Assembly: GCF_001922985.1 (NCBI RefSeq)
Contig: NZ_MRUH01000121.1
Span: 1-64,000 of the forward strand
Length of the DNA stretch: 64,000 bases
DNA from: Teredinibacter waterburyi
GTDB taxonomy: Bacteria; Pseudomonadota; Gammaproteobacteria; Pseudomonadales; Cellvibrionaceae
Direction: 5' to 3'
Of the stretch, positions 25,989 to 35,074 are shown piece by piece; within the stretch, counting starts at the first letter, position 1; every line of letters begins with the position of its first letter. The notes beneath the pieces are model-generated. The model was not told the origin of the DNA. It did no database searches and saw nothing but the letters and a program-made list of their open reading frames with translations. Both the position numbers and the translations under genes were made by a program.

Positions 25989-27737
25989 TTACTCCGCAGG
26001 AATATAGTTAGTTAGCCACACAAATCCATAGGGTGGAATGACTAGGTCTTGCCTTATATCGTCAAAATGCGTGCCGCTGACGAGATCGGTCCAAGTATTT
26101 AAACTAATTAAGTTAATTGCCGAGAGTGGAATACTAACTTCGTTATCGGTGACGTTGTGAATACAGAAAATACTTTGCTCGCGCCTAATACTCTGCCGCC
26201 AAAAACCAAACAGCGTATCGCCAAGATGCAAAGTGAACTGAGTTGCGTTGGGGTGAAATGCCGGCTGACGAATACGTATGGCTAATAATTCTTTCATGCG
26301 TTCGAAAACTAAGGCGTGATGGCTGTATTTATTTTCGAGCTTCTCACTCAAATCGGGCAAATTCCATTTGTAGCGATTGATTGCACGATTACTTCCCGAG
26401 AGTTCAACCCCGTCACTATAGTTATTAGTAGCGGTGAAGCTATGTATATAGATTCCAGGGACACCTTCCAGCGCTAGCATAATGGCGTGCGCACAAATAA
26501 ATCGCTGCAACTGCCACTTGTCAGGACCTTTGGTTGTTCCCTGTAGTGCATCAAATAGCGTTACATTGATTTCATAGGGTTTGCTGCGCCCGCCTTCAGC
26601 GCTTCGCCAGGAAATGCGGGCACCAAATAGCTGCATGGTGTTAACCAGCGTGTCGATTTCACCTTCGTTAAGCAAGCCCTCTACCGGCCTCAGACCAATA
26701 CCGTCATGTGATGCGATAAAGTTAAAATAGAAGGTGCCCATCTGCGCCGGCGGCATACACATTTGCCAGTTTTTCAGTTGTGAACTATTTCCAGTGATGA
26801 GGGCGTTTACCAAAAGTGGAGGCAAGGAGAAGTTGTAAACCGCGTGAGCTTCGTTGGCATTGCCGAAATAGGATAGGTTCTCGTGGTTGGGGATATTGGT
26901 TTCGGTAATGATGATTGCGTCGGGAGTGTGATGCTCTATCAAGGTTCGGAATAGGCGAACGAACTCGTGTGTTTTGGCGTGGTTAATACAGCTGGTGCCT
27001 AACTCTTTCCATAAAAATGCGACTGCATCTAAACGAAAGGTGCGTACTCCCATGTCTAAATATTGCTTGATAATGGTCACCATCTCACAGAGTACTTCTG
27101 TGTTGGCGAAGTTGAGATCAACCTGATCGTGACTGAAGGTACACCAAACGTATTTCTTCCCTTCCAGTGTCTCTACTTCACGCAGGAGTGGCGATGTGCG
27201 TGGACGTACCACAAGGGATGTGTCGATATCGGGATCAACCTCAATAAAATAATCTTGGCCTGGGTCTTTATTTTGTTTAAATGCTTCGAACCAGCGGCTG
27301 CGGCTGGAGACGTGGTTTACTACCAGATCGCCCATTAAATTATATTCCGCACCGATTTTTTCTATGTGTGACCAATCGCCGAGTGAGTCGTTTACCTGTG
27401 AGTAGTCAATAACCGAGAAGCCATCGTCGGAACTGTAAGGGAAGAATGGAAGGATGTGGATACCGTTGACGATTCCGTTTAAATTTTTGTTAAAAAAGTT
27501 GTGGAGCGTCGCGAGCGGTGCTTCGCCCTCTTGTTGGATGCTGTCGCCATAGGTTATCGCAATAATATCTTTTTCTGACCAGTGGTTTTCGTGAAAGCCC
27601 GGCTTAACGCACTCCTCACCGAGTTTCATTATTTTAATAAGACGCTTGGCCAGGGCGGAACAGTCGACATCGTCGTAAATAAAATTGAGGTGACTTTCAA
27701 CAAGGAAACGCAATTCTTTTTGTGCGGATAGACTCAT
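25989..27737 (-). CDS. GH13_18 sugar phosphorylase, probably glucosylglycerate phosphorylase
   Basis: 582 aa. GH13 regions are clear: [13 protein letters not shown] near the N-terminus, [22 protein letters not shown], nucleophile Asp237 in [15 protein letters not shown], acid/base Glu279 in [10 protein letters not shown], and [12 protein letters not shown] with the third carboxylate. This subfamily holds sucrose, sucrose-6-phosphate and glucosylglycerate phosphorylases. Its neighbours are a GT81 glucosyl-3-phosphoglycerate synthase and a glycerate kinase/phosphatase fusion, so glucosylglycerate + Pi to glucose-1-phosphate + glycerate is the best reading. Sucrose phosphorylase is the alternative. 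GGAG lies about 9 nt before the ATG, 15 bp after the GT81 gene. Confidence 0.85.
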   Translation of the reverse strand: MSLSAQKELRFLVESHLNFIYDDVDCSALAKRLIKIMKLGEECVKPGFHENHWSEKDIIAITYGDSIQQEGEAPLATLHNFFNKNLNGIVNGIHILPFFPYSSDDGFSVIDYSQVNDSLGDWSHIEKIGAEYNLMGDLVVNHVSSRSRWFEAFKQNKDPGQDYFIEVDPDIDTSLVVRPRTSPLLREVETLEGKKYVWCTFSHDQVDLNFANTEVLCEMVTIIKQYLDMGVRTFRLDAVAFLWKELGTSCINHAKTHEFVRLFRTLIEHHTPDAIIITETNIPNHENLSYFGNANEAHAVYNFSLPPLLVNALITGNSSQLKNWQMCMPPAQMGTFYFNFIASHDGIGLRPVEGLLNEGEIDTLVNTMQLFGARISWRSAEGGRSKPYEINVTLFDALQGTTKGPDKWQLQRFICAHAIMLALEGVPGIYIHSFTATNNYSDGVELSGSNRAINRYKWNLPDLSEKLENKYSHHALVFERMKELLAIRIRQPAFHPNATQFTLHLGDTLFGFWRQSIRREQSIFCIHNVTDNEVSIPLSAINLISLNTWTDLVSGTHFDDIRQDLVIPPYGFVWLTNYIPAE

Positions 27738-27752
27738 AGCGGAATTCTCCCG

Positions 27753-28976
27753 TTATTTCCCGAATTCGTTCATATCGGCTTCGATGGCCGTATTAATGTC
27801 GACCAGTACGTCTGGGATTGCGCTTATGACGCGGTTCCAGCAGGGCATAAACGGCTTTTCCATAGGGTTTTCTAAAAAGCTTTGGCCCGCTAAAAGGATG
27901 TTTTTAGCGAACATTTCCACGGCCTGTTCCTCTGAGTGGATGTCGAGCTTTAGACCGTTCATGCGTGCATCGTTGTCGTAGGTTTCAATAAAGTCCAACG
28001 CGATACGGAAGTATGTCGCTTTGATCGAGCGAAAGGTTTCCGAATTAAAAACGACGCCGTTAGTGGCAAGCTTTCGGAACAGCGCTTTACAGATGTCGAC
28101 CGACATTTTTGATAGGCCGCGTTCGCTATCTTCTTTCGATAGCTCTTGGTGTTTGTGATCATAGTTGTCGGCAATGTCGGCTTGGCAGAGACGATTGTTG
28201 GCGAAGTTTCGCTGTACTTCCGAGAGTACACCAATCTCCAGCCCCCAGTCGCTGGGGATACGAATATCGCTAATTACATCCTGTCGAAATGAAAATTCGC
28301 CAGCAAGCGGGTAGCGGAAGCTGTCGATATAGTCGAGATAGTCGTGGTGTCCTAAGGTCTTTTTCAGCGCTCGTATTAGTGGTGTAACTAAAAGGCGACT
28401 GACGCGACCGTGAATTTTCCCATTGGCGACCCGGGCGTAATAGCCTTTACAAAATTCGTAATTAAAGCTCGGGTTGGCAACCGGATAAATTAAACGCGCC
28501 AGCAGACTGCGGTCGTAAGTGACAATGTCGCAATCGTGTAGCGCAATCGATTCGGCACGTCCGCTGGAAAGAACATATCCCAAGCAATACCAAACGTTTC
28601 GACCTTTACCTGCCTCCATTGGAGCCAAGCCTTCATCTTTTAATTTTTGATCAATTGCGCGCAGGCGTGGGCCGTCATTCCAGAGAACTTTAAAACGTTG
28701 GTCTAGTGGCTTGAAGAACTCTAGCGCGTGGCGATATTCCTCTTCAGTCGCTCGGTCGAGGCCGATAACGATTTCGTCGAGGTAGTCGACCTTGCTGAGC
28801 TCTTGCACAATATTCGCGAGTGCGTCGCCTTCTAGTTCTGAATAGAGCGATGGTAAAACCAAGCACATGGGGCGTGATTTGGAAAATTGTCGTAGTTCAT
28901 CTTCCATTGCTTCAAGTGGTCGTTGTGCGAGGTTGTGCAGTGTGGTGATTATTCCATTTTGATAGAAATCTGCCAT
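27753..28976 (-). CDS. gpgS: Glucosyl-3-phosphoglycerate synthase-like GT81 glycosyltransferase
   Basis: 407 aa GT-A fold enzyme. It shows MCLVLPSLYSELEGDALANIV, DEIVIGLDRAT, the GKGRNVW loop at about 123-129 (phosphoglycerate site in GpgS), the metal-binding DCD at 148-150 in ALHDCDIVTYDR, and LAGEFSFRQDVI with WGLEIGVL further on. These features match GT81 GpgS, which transfers glucose from NDP-glucose to 3-phosphoglycerate. The next step needs a phosphatase, which is encoded by the gene upstream in this operon (63 bp apart). Mannosyl transfer is an alternative, but the phosphorylase downstream argues for glucose. Confidence 0.88.
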   Translation of the reverse strand: MADFYQNGIITTLHNLAQRPLEAMEDELRQFSKSRPMCLVLPSLYSELEGDALANIVQELSKVDYLDEIVIGLDRATEEEYRHALEFFKPLDQRFKVLWNDGPRLRAIDQKLKDEGLAPMEAGKGRNVWYCLGYVLSSGRAESIALHDCDIVTYDRSLLARLIYPVANPSFNYEFCKGYYARVANGKIHGRVSRLLVTPLIRALKKTLGHHDYLDYIDSFRYPLAGEFSFRQDVISDIRIPSDWGLEIGVLSEVQRNFANNRLCQADIADNYDHKHQELSKEDSERGLSKMSVDICKALFRKLATNGVVFNSETFRSIKATYFRIALDFIETYDNDARMNGLKLDIHSEEQAVEMFAKNILLAGQSFLENPMEKPFMPCWNRVISAIPDVLVDINTAIEADMNEFGK

Positions 28977-29038
28977 GATTTGCTCCAGTTTATTAAGTTA
29001 AGCAGCGCGCAGTAACGTGTGTAAGTTCTAGTTTTATA

Positions 29039-30769
29039 TTACTGGCTGCTGGTTGTTAAAATCTCTTCTATCGCTTCGTTCCAGCCTTCCGGGCCGCAGC
29101 CGCGTGTAAAAATGGCTTTGCCCTTGGTTAATACCTCTGGGTATTCATGGGTAGGCGATTTAACGGCGACCGCAAAGTCGGCTTCGGGAAACATATCGGC
29201 GTCATTTTGGCTATCACCTAAAGCAATTACCTGTGGGGGGAAGGATTGCCTTTCGGTATAAAATTGTTTTAGCCATATTAACGGTGCACCTTTATTGGTG
29301 TTACCTAAAAGGTGAGTAAAGCGCCCACCTTGTAGGATTTTAAATCCGGCTTGCTGCGCGAGCGTGGTGAAAGTTGCAAAGTTCTCAGCCGTGTCTGCCC
29401 ATAAAAGTGGTTCAGAAAATTCGCGCGCTAACGACATCTTAGCGTTTTCTTCGCTTAGGCCGGTGTGGTCGATGACTTGCTCACAGCTCCAGTCGCTAAA
29501 GCCCGAAAATTGCCAGTTATATTGTTCACGTATTGTCGCCAAGAAGGTTAGGATTTGTTCGCGGCTAAGGCCAAAGCTTAATTGCCAGTAACCGAGATAC
29601 TTTGAATCTATGGCGCTCGGCGGCGGGGTTGGGAATAGGCTTTTGGGTAGGTACAAGGCTGAGCCGTTTTCGACCACAAAGGGTTGTTCTATTCCCATAG
29701 CTCGTTGTAACTGTAGAACTTCTGCAGCAGTCTTACTGGTATTGATAATGATCGGAGTTCCGGCGCGGAGCAGTCTTGTTATAGAGGGCTGCGCGGCACG
29801 CCAGTCGTAACTGTAGTGATCTAGCAGGGTGCCATCTAGATCGGTTGACACCAAATAGCGCGAGCAGCTGTATAAATCTGTAATGGCATGCTGCGCATCA
29901 AGTCTGATGACCCAGTCTGCTATGCGAGGTAGACGGGTTAATCCGTATTCGGTTAACCGCTGGTAGTGAGAGATAAAACGTTGTACCTGCGTGGGGTTAA
30001 GCAAGCGGCTGCGCTGCTCTTTGCTCGCACCTTCGGCGATTAATTTAGCTTCTAATTTTTGTTCTTGCAGCGAGCGCCACTCGAAAACGCAGGCGAAGGA
30101 TGGCGCGGTAATGACCACCATTGCATCGAGCATTGCGTAGAGTTCGCGGTAACGTCCTTTGAGCTGATCGTTAACAAACGTGCGCCAGATACCGTTAGAG
30201 TCTTCGTCGGCTTCTAGGTTGTTAACCGCATCCTCTAGCGAGTCCTCTGGCTGCGCATCAAGCCCTACACACCAACCTTCTAAAATGACGACATCTACAG
30301 GTGCGCTAACTGCGGGCCATTGCTCGCGCGGCGCACGGTCATCTATGGCTTTGTTAAAGCTGGGTAAGGCAACCGTGTTTGAGTCTGGAGCGGATCGAAG
30401 TAGGGCGGTAATCGTGTTTATGGCAAGCTCTGTGTCGTGAGTGCCCGGAACTCCGCGGGTTGCTAAAAGTGGATGTACATCTTTTGCCAGTGTTTGGCGC
30501 TCCGCACGAGTGAGATAAAAGTCATCTATGGAGACTACCGCAACCGAAAGTTGGTGCTGGTTGGATAGGATGAGTTTTAAGAAGTGAGATAGGGTGCTTT
30601 TGCCGCTGCCCTGTGTTCCCTGCACGCCAAGCACCATGGGGGCGTCGATCGCACGTCGTCGAGCGGCAATCTGAGCCGCTAACGGTAGATGCCAGCGCAA
30701 TGTTGTGTCGATGAATTCTGGGGGCAACCTATGTTCGGCAATAGCCTCTAACAGGTACTTGTGCGCCAT
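29039..30769 (-). CDS. Fused D-glycerate 3-kinase and glucosyl/mannosyl-3-phosphoglycerate phosphatase
   Basis: 576 aa, two domains. Residues about 1-300 are a GLYK-type P-loop kinase: Walker A GVQGTQGSGKST (48-59), SIDDFYLT (80-87), TRGVPGTHD (104-112), and LEGWCVG (163-169), as in plant and cyanobacterial D-glycerate 3-kinases. Residues about 305-576 are a HAD IIB phosphatase of the mannosyl-3-phosphoglycerate phosphatase type: DLDGTLLD with Asp310/Asp312, INTSKTAAEV, VVENGSALY, and IALGDSQNDADMF. First gene of the operon. Together the domains would supply 3-phosphoglycerate from glycerate and dephosphorylate the GpgS product. A single polypeptide carrying both activities is unusual; both sets of catalytic residues look intact. 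Confidence 0.86.
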   Translation of the reverse strand: MAHKYLLEAIAEHRLPPEFIDTTLRWHLPLAAQIAARRRAIDAPMVLGVQGTQGSGKSTLSHFLKLILSNQHQLSVAVVSIDDFYLTRAERQTLAKDVHPLLATRGVPGTHDTELAINTITALLRSAPDSNTVALPSFNKAIDDRAPREQWPAVSAPVDVVILEGWCVGLDAQPEDSLEDAVNNLEADEDSNGIWRTFVNDQLKGRYRELYAMLDAMVVITAPSFACVFEWRSLQEQKLEAKLIAEGASKEQRSRLLNPTQVQRFISHYQRLTEYGLTRLPRIADWVIRLDAQHAITDLYSCSRYLVSTDLDGTLLDHYSYDWRAAQPSITRLLRAGTPIIINTSKTAAEVLQLQRAMGIEQPFVVENGSALYLPKSLFPTPPPSAIDSKYLGYWQLSFGLSREQILTFLATIREQYNWQFSGFSDWSCEQVIDHTGLSEENAKMSLAREFSEPLLWADTAENFATFTTLAQQAGFKILQGGRFTHLLGNTNKGAPLIWLKQFYTERQSFPPQVIALGDSQNDADMFPEADFAVAVKSPTHEYPEVLTKGKAIFTRGCGPEGWNEAIEEILTTSSQ

Positions 30770-30972
30770 AATAGTTCGTTCGCCATGTTTGTGATCTGTT
30801 GTGACTCACGAAAAATCACCAATATTGTGCAAAAAGAGACTGTTAGCGCGAGTCTGAGTCGTATGAAGTTAGATAAGAGCAAATAGCGCACCAGAATAGC
30901 GTATTTGATGGCAATAATTTCTAGGCGTTGCTCCGGTAGCTATTTTACGCAAAATCGAGCGGTTTGGATGGC

Positions 30973-31000
30973 GGGTAGTGAATATCGGGTAGTGAATATC
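30973..31000. repeat. Tandem repeat, two 14-bp copies
   Basis: GGGTAGTGAATATC occurs twice head to tail, followed by a partial third start (GGTGGG). It lies upstream of the glucosylglycerate operon and could be a slippage product or a pair of binding sites. Confidence 0.8.
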
Positions 31001-31025
31001 GGTGGGAGCGATAACTCGCAGACGC

Positions 31026-31056
31026 AAAAAAACACGGAGCGATCTTGTGTCCGTGT
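31026..31056 (-). terminator. Intrinsic terminator after yqeY
   Basis: On the minus strand ACACGGA pairs with TCCGTGT (31032-31038 with 31050-31056) followed by seven U. Confidence 0.85.
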
Positions 31057-31124
31057 GGTGTTTGTTTCGAGTTGTCAGGCTGGGATTCCAAGGGGAGGGG
31101 ACGTGAGGTAAACCTAACGTTGAC

Positions 31125-31574
31125 CTAGCCGAGTAATGTTTTAACCAGCTTGCTAACGCTACCCATGTCTGCGCGGCCTTGAACCTGAGGTTTGACTATA
31201 GCCATAACCTGCCCCATATCCCGCATTGATTCGGCGCCCGTTTTGGCAATCGCATCTTTTAGGAGTTGGGTTATTTCAGCTTCGGTAAGTGCAGCAGGCA
31301 GAAACTCGGTAATAACTGAAATTTCTGCGTGTTCAATTGCTGCTAACTCTGGACGATCTGCATCTTCGTATTGCTTAGCCGAATCGCGGCGCTGCTTTAC
31401 CATCTTATCTAGCACAGCTAATACGCGAGCGTCATCAAGCTCGACACGTTCATCGACTTCAATACGCTTAAATTCGGACATAACAATACGCAGAACGCCA
31501 AGACGATCTTTCGCCTTGGCGCGCATGGCATCTTTTACCGCTTGGGATACCTGACTTTTCAGCTCGCTAGCCAT
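31125..31574 (-). CDS. yqeY: GatB/YqeY domain-containing protein
   Basis: 149 aa, full length for YqeY: KDRLGVLRIVMSEFKRIEVDE, QRRDSAKQYEDADRPELAAIEHAEI, FLPAALTEAEI and MGQVMAIVKPQVQGRADMGSVSKLV. Related to the tail of the GatB amidotransferase subunit and presumed to be tRNA-associated; role not settled. It follows rpsU by 28 bp as in the common rpsU-yqeY pair. Confidence 0.94.
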   Translation of the reverse strand: MASELKSQVSQAVKDAMRAKAKDRLGVLRIVMSEFKRIEVDERVELDDARVLAVLDKMVKQRRDSAKQYEDADRPELAAIEHAEISVITEFLPAALTEAEITQLLKDAIAKTGAESMRDMGQVMAIVKPQVQGRADMGSVSKLVKTLLG

Positions 31575-31602
31575 CTAGGCTACCTCGAGAGATAAGAAGC
31601 GA

Positions 31603-31818
31603 TTAATAAAGACGTTGAAACTTGCGGTTTTCGCGCTGAACCTTTTTCGCGTGACGCTTAACAGCGGCTGCTGCTTTGCGCTTACGAATTGACGTTGGCT
31701 TCTCGTAGAATTCGCGACGGCGAACTTCGGCAAGAACACCAGCTTTTTCGCAAGAGCGCTTGAAACGACGCAAAGCAAAGTCGAATGGTTCGTTTTCTTT
31801 CAGTTTTACTGAAGGCAT
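31603..31818 (-). CDS. rpsU: 30S ribosomal protein S21
   Basis: 71 aa starting [27 protein letters not shown] at ATG 31818; an open frame reaching 31860 adds 14 unlikely residues. Highly basic C-terminus ([20 protein letters not shown]). Length and sequence are canonical. In most gammaproteobacteria it is divergent from tsaD; here ldhA and lctP lie between. Confidence 0.97.
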   Translation of the reverse strand: MPSVKLKENEPFDFALRRFKRSCEKAGVLAEVRRREFYEKPTSIRKRKAAAAVKRHAKKVQRENRKFQRLY

Positions 31819-31969
31819 AGGGTTACCTGTGTCATTAATTCTTTTGTGCCTGCCAAGCACTGACTGAATAGATTCAGCTTGCTGCAGGCAGTCCGCTATC
31901 TGGGGTGCGAATTCTATACACTAATATCCGCACTCGCAAGCCTTTCGTTATAGCTTGTTGTATCGATTA

Positions 31970-32980
31970 TTAGTGGCTGGTCACCAAACAGATACTTTCG
32001 AAGTCACCTGAGCAAAAACAGCTAATATTCTGCACCGTAACCTCTGCAATTGCCTGCAGCGCTTCGCGGGTAAAAAATGCTTGGTGGCCTGTGATGACCA
32101 CGTTATTGAAGGTGGTGAGGCGTGCAAACACGTCATCTTGCAGTACTTGGTTGGAGTAATCCTCAAAGAATAACTCAGCCTCTTCTTCGTAGACATCTAG
32201 CCCGAGATAGCCGACTTTGCCATTTTTCAGCGCGGTGATTACCGCGGGGGTGTCGATGAGTCCGCCACGACTGGTGTTGATCAGCATTACCCCGCGCTTC
32301 ATTTGGCTGATCGTATTGCTATTTATGATGTGGTAAGTCGAGCGTACCAGTGGGCAATGCAGGGAAATAATATCGGATTCTGTCCAGACGGTGTCGAGCG
32401 AGACTAGCTCTGCGCCGAGTTCGGTGATGATGTCGGAGGGCATAGGGTCGTAGCACAGTACGCGGCAGCCAAAGCCTTTCATTATTTTAATAAGTGTTTG
32501 CCCGATTTTGCCGCCACCAACTACCGATATGGTTTTGTTGTGCAGGTCAAAGCCCATCAAGCCATTAAGCGAGTAATCGTTTTCGCGAATGCGGGCGAAG
32601 GCGCGATGGATATTGCGGTTTAGGTCTAGGATTAAGGCGGCGGCGTGTTCGGCCACGGCGTAGGGGGAGTATTCCGGAACCCGTGCAACGGTTAAACCAT
32701 GCTTTTCACAGGCATCGAGATCGACGTTGTTAAAGCCGGCGCAGCGCATGGCAATTAATTTAATGCCGTAGGAGGAGAGTTTTTCTACCACGCCCTCGTC
32801 GATAGTGTCGTTTACAAAGCCACAGATAGCATCGTAACCCTGTGCGAGAGCCACTGTTTGCTGATTGAGGTGGGGTTCGAGGAAGGTGAATTCGTGTTCG
32901 CCCTTGACGGCTGAGTTGGCATTGGCATTATTCAAGTGCTCAACATCATAGGGCTTCGCACTGAATACGGCGACTTTCAT
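31970..32980 (-). CDS. ldhA: D-lactate dehydrogenase (2-hydroxyacid dehydrogenase family)
   Basis: 336 aa. NAD-binding motif VVGGGKIGQ and catalytic triad region: Arg in NTSRGGLIDT, Glu in DVYEEEAELFFEDYS, His in TGHQAFFTREAL. N-terminal MKVAVFSAKPYDVEHLN and RCAGFNNVDLDA are characteristic of fermentative LdhA. Reduces pyruvate to D-lactate. Divergent from a lactate permease 229 bp away. Confidence 0.94.
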   Translation of the reverse strand: MKVAVFSAKPYDVEHLNNANANSAVKGEHEFTFLEPHLNQQTVALAQGYDAICGFVNDTIDEGVVEKLSSYGIKLIAMRCAGFNNVDLDACEKHGLTVARVPEYSPYAVAEHAAALILDLNRNIHRAFARIRENDYSLNGLMGFDLHNKTISVVGGGKIGQTLIKIMKGFGCRVLCYDPMPSDIITELGAELVSLDTVWTESDIISLHCPLVRSTYHIINSNTISQMKRGVMLINTSRGGLIDTPAVITALKNGKVGYLGLDVYEEEAELFFEDYSNQVLQDDVFARLTTFNNVVITGHQAFFTREALQAIAEVTVQNISCFCSGDFESICLVTSH

Positions 32981-33209
32981 AGAGGCTCCTGCATAGCGTG
33001 CTGCGTTGTGAGTTTTGGTGGCATGGTGAGTTTAGTGCATTCATGGATATAGTAGTGAAAAAGGTCGTGAATACTAGGGAGAGCGCGATCATAACCCCTT
33101 GCAAGCGCAACTATATGAGCCTAGTCAAATACTTGCGCAATTATAGACGCTAACAGCAGGGCGTTTCGCGCTAATATCTCAACTGCCTTTTTATCGTGAA
33201 CAACTCATT

Positions 33210-34841
33210 ATGTTGCAGTTAATTTTTTCCTACCTCCCCATTTTCGTTTTGATTGGTTTGATGACGAAGCGGAACAGTATGCCATCGTCGCAGGCCTTGC
33301 CGCTTTCTGCACTATTCACCTATTTGATCGCGCTGGTGGTCTTTGGACGTGACCCTAATGCAGTGCATGCAAGTGTGCTTGCGGGCTTGTTGGTTGCCTG
33401 GACGCCATTATTAATTATTGCTGGCGCGATCTTTCTATTTCGAACCATGGAAGCAACTGGCAGTATCCTGACCATTCGTCATTGGCTTAACAGCATTTCT
33501 GAAAACGCGATAGCGCAACTTATGATCGTCGGTTGGGCTTTTCAGTTTTTGATTGAGGGCGCCAGCGGCTTTGGTACACCTGCAGCGCTGGCAGCCCCCG
33601 TTTTGGTCGGACTGGGTTTTCCCGCGTTGCGAGTGGCAATTTTGTGTTTGGTGCTGGATACCGTTCCGGTCACTTTTGGTGCTGTAGGCGCGCCGACCTG
33701 GTTCGGGTTTTCGGCTCTAGACTTATCTTCTGCTGAGTTGTCGCAAGTGGGCCTGACCTCGGCGATCATTAATGCGATTGTCGCAGTCGCCGTAGTTTTT
33801 AGTGGTTTGTATTTTGTGGTGCAGCCAAAAGCCCTAATACAAAATGCGGGTTTTATCCTGCTAAGCATTCTTAGCTGTGTATTGCCGTATGTTGTTATCG
33901 CGCGCTTTTCCTACGAATTTCCAGCCTTGTTGGGCGGTTTTATCGGCTTAGTGGGCACGATTGTGTTGGCGCGTTTGGGCGTGGGCTTAAGCTCCGAGCC
34001 GATTGCGTTACATGAGGCGCAGGCAGAAGCGGCCGGGGCGGGCGAGGCTCCTGTTAAGGTGTCGGCTGCGGCGTTAGTGAAGGCGAGTTTCCCGCTTTGG
34101 GGGGCCGTTCTTTTGTTGATTATTACGCGCGTACCTCAGTTGGGTATTAAGCCTCTTTTACTCCTCAGAGAGCCCGCTTGGAGTCTGGAGCTTGGCAGTT
34201 TGGGCGTTGTTAGTGTCAGTCCTTCGCTGGTGGTTTCCCTGCAAGGTATTTTTGGTACACCGCAGAGCTGGAGTCACAGCTTGTTGTATGTGCCCTCGAT
34301 CATTCCATTTGTTGTTATCTCTTTATTAACCCTGCTTATCTTTCGCAGTCGCTCACTAAAAGTGGTCGCAGGCCAAACGATTGAGCAGATGCGTAACCCT
34401 ACCTTAGCGCTGTTGGGGGCATTGGTATTCGTGAACTTGATGATGATGGGAGACGACTCTGCCGTTTCCCGGATTGGCAATAATCTGGCTGAGGTTACGG
34501 GTGAAAACTGGCAGTATGTGGCTGTGTTTCTGGGGGCCTTGGGGTCTTTCTTTGCTGGCTCGGCAACTATCTCTAACCTGACTTTTGGCGGTATTCAAGA
34601 TTCGATCGCCGTTGGCTTGAGTTTAGATCGAACCACCATTCTTGCTTTGCAGTCCGTTGGTGCTGCACTCGGCAATATGGTGTGTATTAACAATATTGTT
34701 GCTGTCGCCTCGGTGCTCGCGCTGGGGAATAGTGAAGGCTATATATTGAAGCGTACCGTTATAGCGCTACTGATATCCTGTGTGGTGGCGAGTGTTGCAG
34801 CTGGGCTGGCAAGCTATTTGGCTGCGCTTTGGCTGGCGTAG
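33210..34841 (+). CDS. lctP: L-lactate permease family transporter
   Basis: 543 aa, about 13 hydrophobic segments. Family signatures: FLIEGASGFGTPAALAAPVLVGLGFP, FGAVGAPTWFGF, and the late LGSFFAGSATISNLTFGGIQ. Imports or exports lactate/glycolate with protons. Because it is divergent from ldhA and shares the intergenic region, lactate release after fermentation or D-lactate handling is plausible; direction is inference. Confidence 0.92.
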   Translation: MLQLIFSYLPIFVLIGLMTKRNSMPSSQALPLSALFTYLIALVVFGRDPNAVHASVLAGLLVAWTPLLIIAGAIFLFRTMEATGSILTIRHWLNSISENAIAQLMIVGWAFQFLIEGASGFGTPAALAAPVLVGLGFPALRVAILCLVLDTVPVTFGAVGAPTWFGFSALDLSSAELSQVGLTSAIINAIVAVAVVFSGLYFVVQPKALIQNAGFILLSILSCVLPYVVIARFSYEFPALLGGFIGLVGTIVLARLGVGLSSEPIALHEAQAEAAGAGEAPVKVSAAALVKASFPLWGAVLLLIITRVPQLGIKPLLLLREPAWSLELGSLGVVSVSPSLVVSLQGIFGTPQSWSHSLLYVPSIIPFVVISLLTLLIFRSRSLKVVAGQTIEQMRNPTLALLGALVFVNLMMMGDDSAVSRIGNNLAEVTGENWQYVAVFLGALGSFFAGSATISNLTFGGIQDSIAVGLSLDRTTILALQSVGAALGNMVCINNIVAVASVLALGNSEGYILKRTVIALLISCVVASVAAGLASYLAALWLA

Positions 34842-35074
34842 TTGTCAGAGGTTGTTGGGGTATTGTTCTGGTTGAGAGATTGTTCCCAGCCGCTTTCGGC
34901 TGCTCCGTGATTGCTCTAGTGCCGCAGTGCACTGCAATTATTCGTGATTTTAGCCCGTAGAATTTTTAATGCGCGAGGGGTTTTGTGGTAACGTGCTTGC
35001 CTGTTTGATTTAACTTTTAGCCCATTGCAGCGCAACTCTACAAGCTGTTTGCTGCAACCGATTTGACGAATTCC

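Larger units (their letters stand above)
30770..31124. other. Intergenic region with a tandem repeat and terminator
   Basis: 355 bp between yqeY and the fused kinase gene, both leftward. It holds a perfect 14-bp tandem duplication, the yqeY terminator, and presumably the promoter of the glucosylglycerate operon. No ORF is convincing. dnaG and rpoD, which usually follow yqeY, are absent. Confidence 0.5.
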
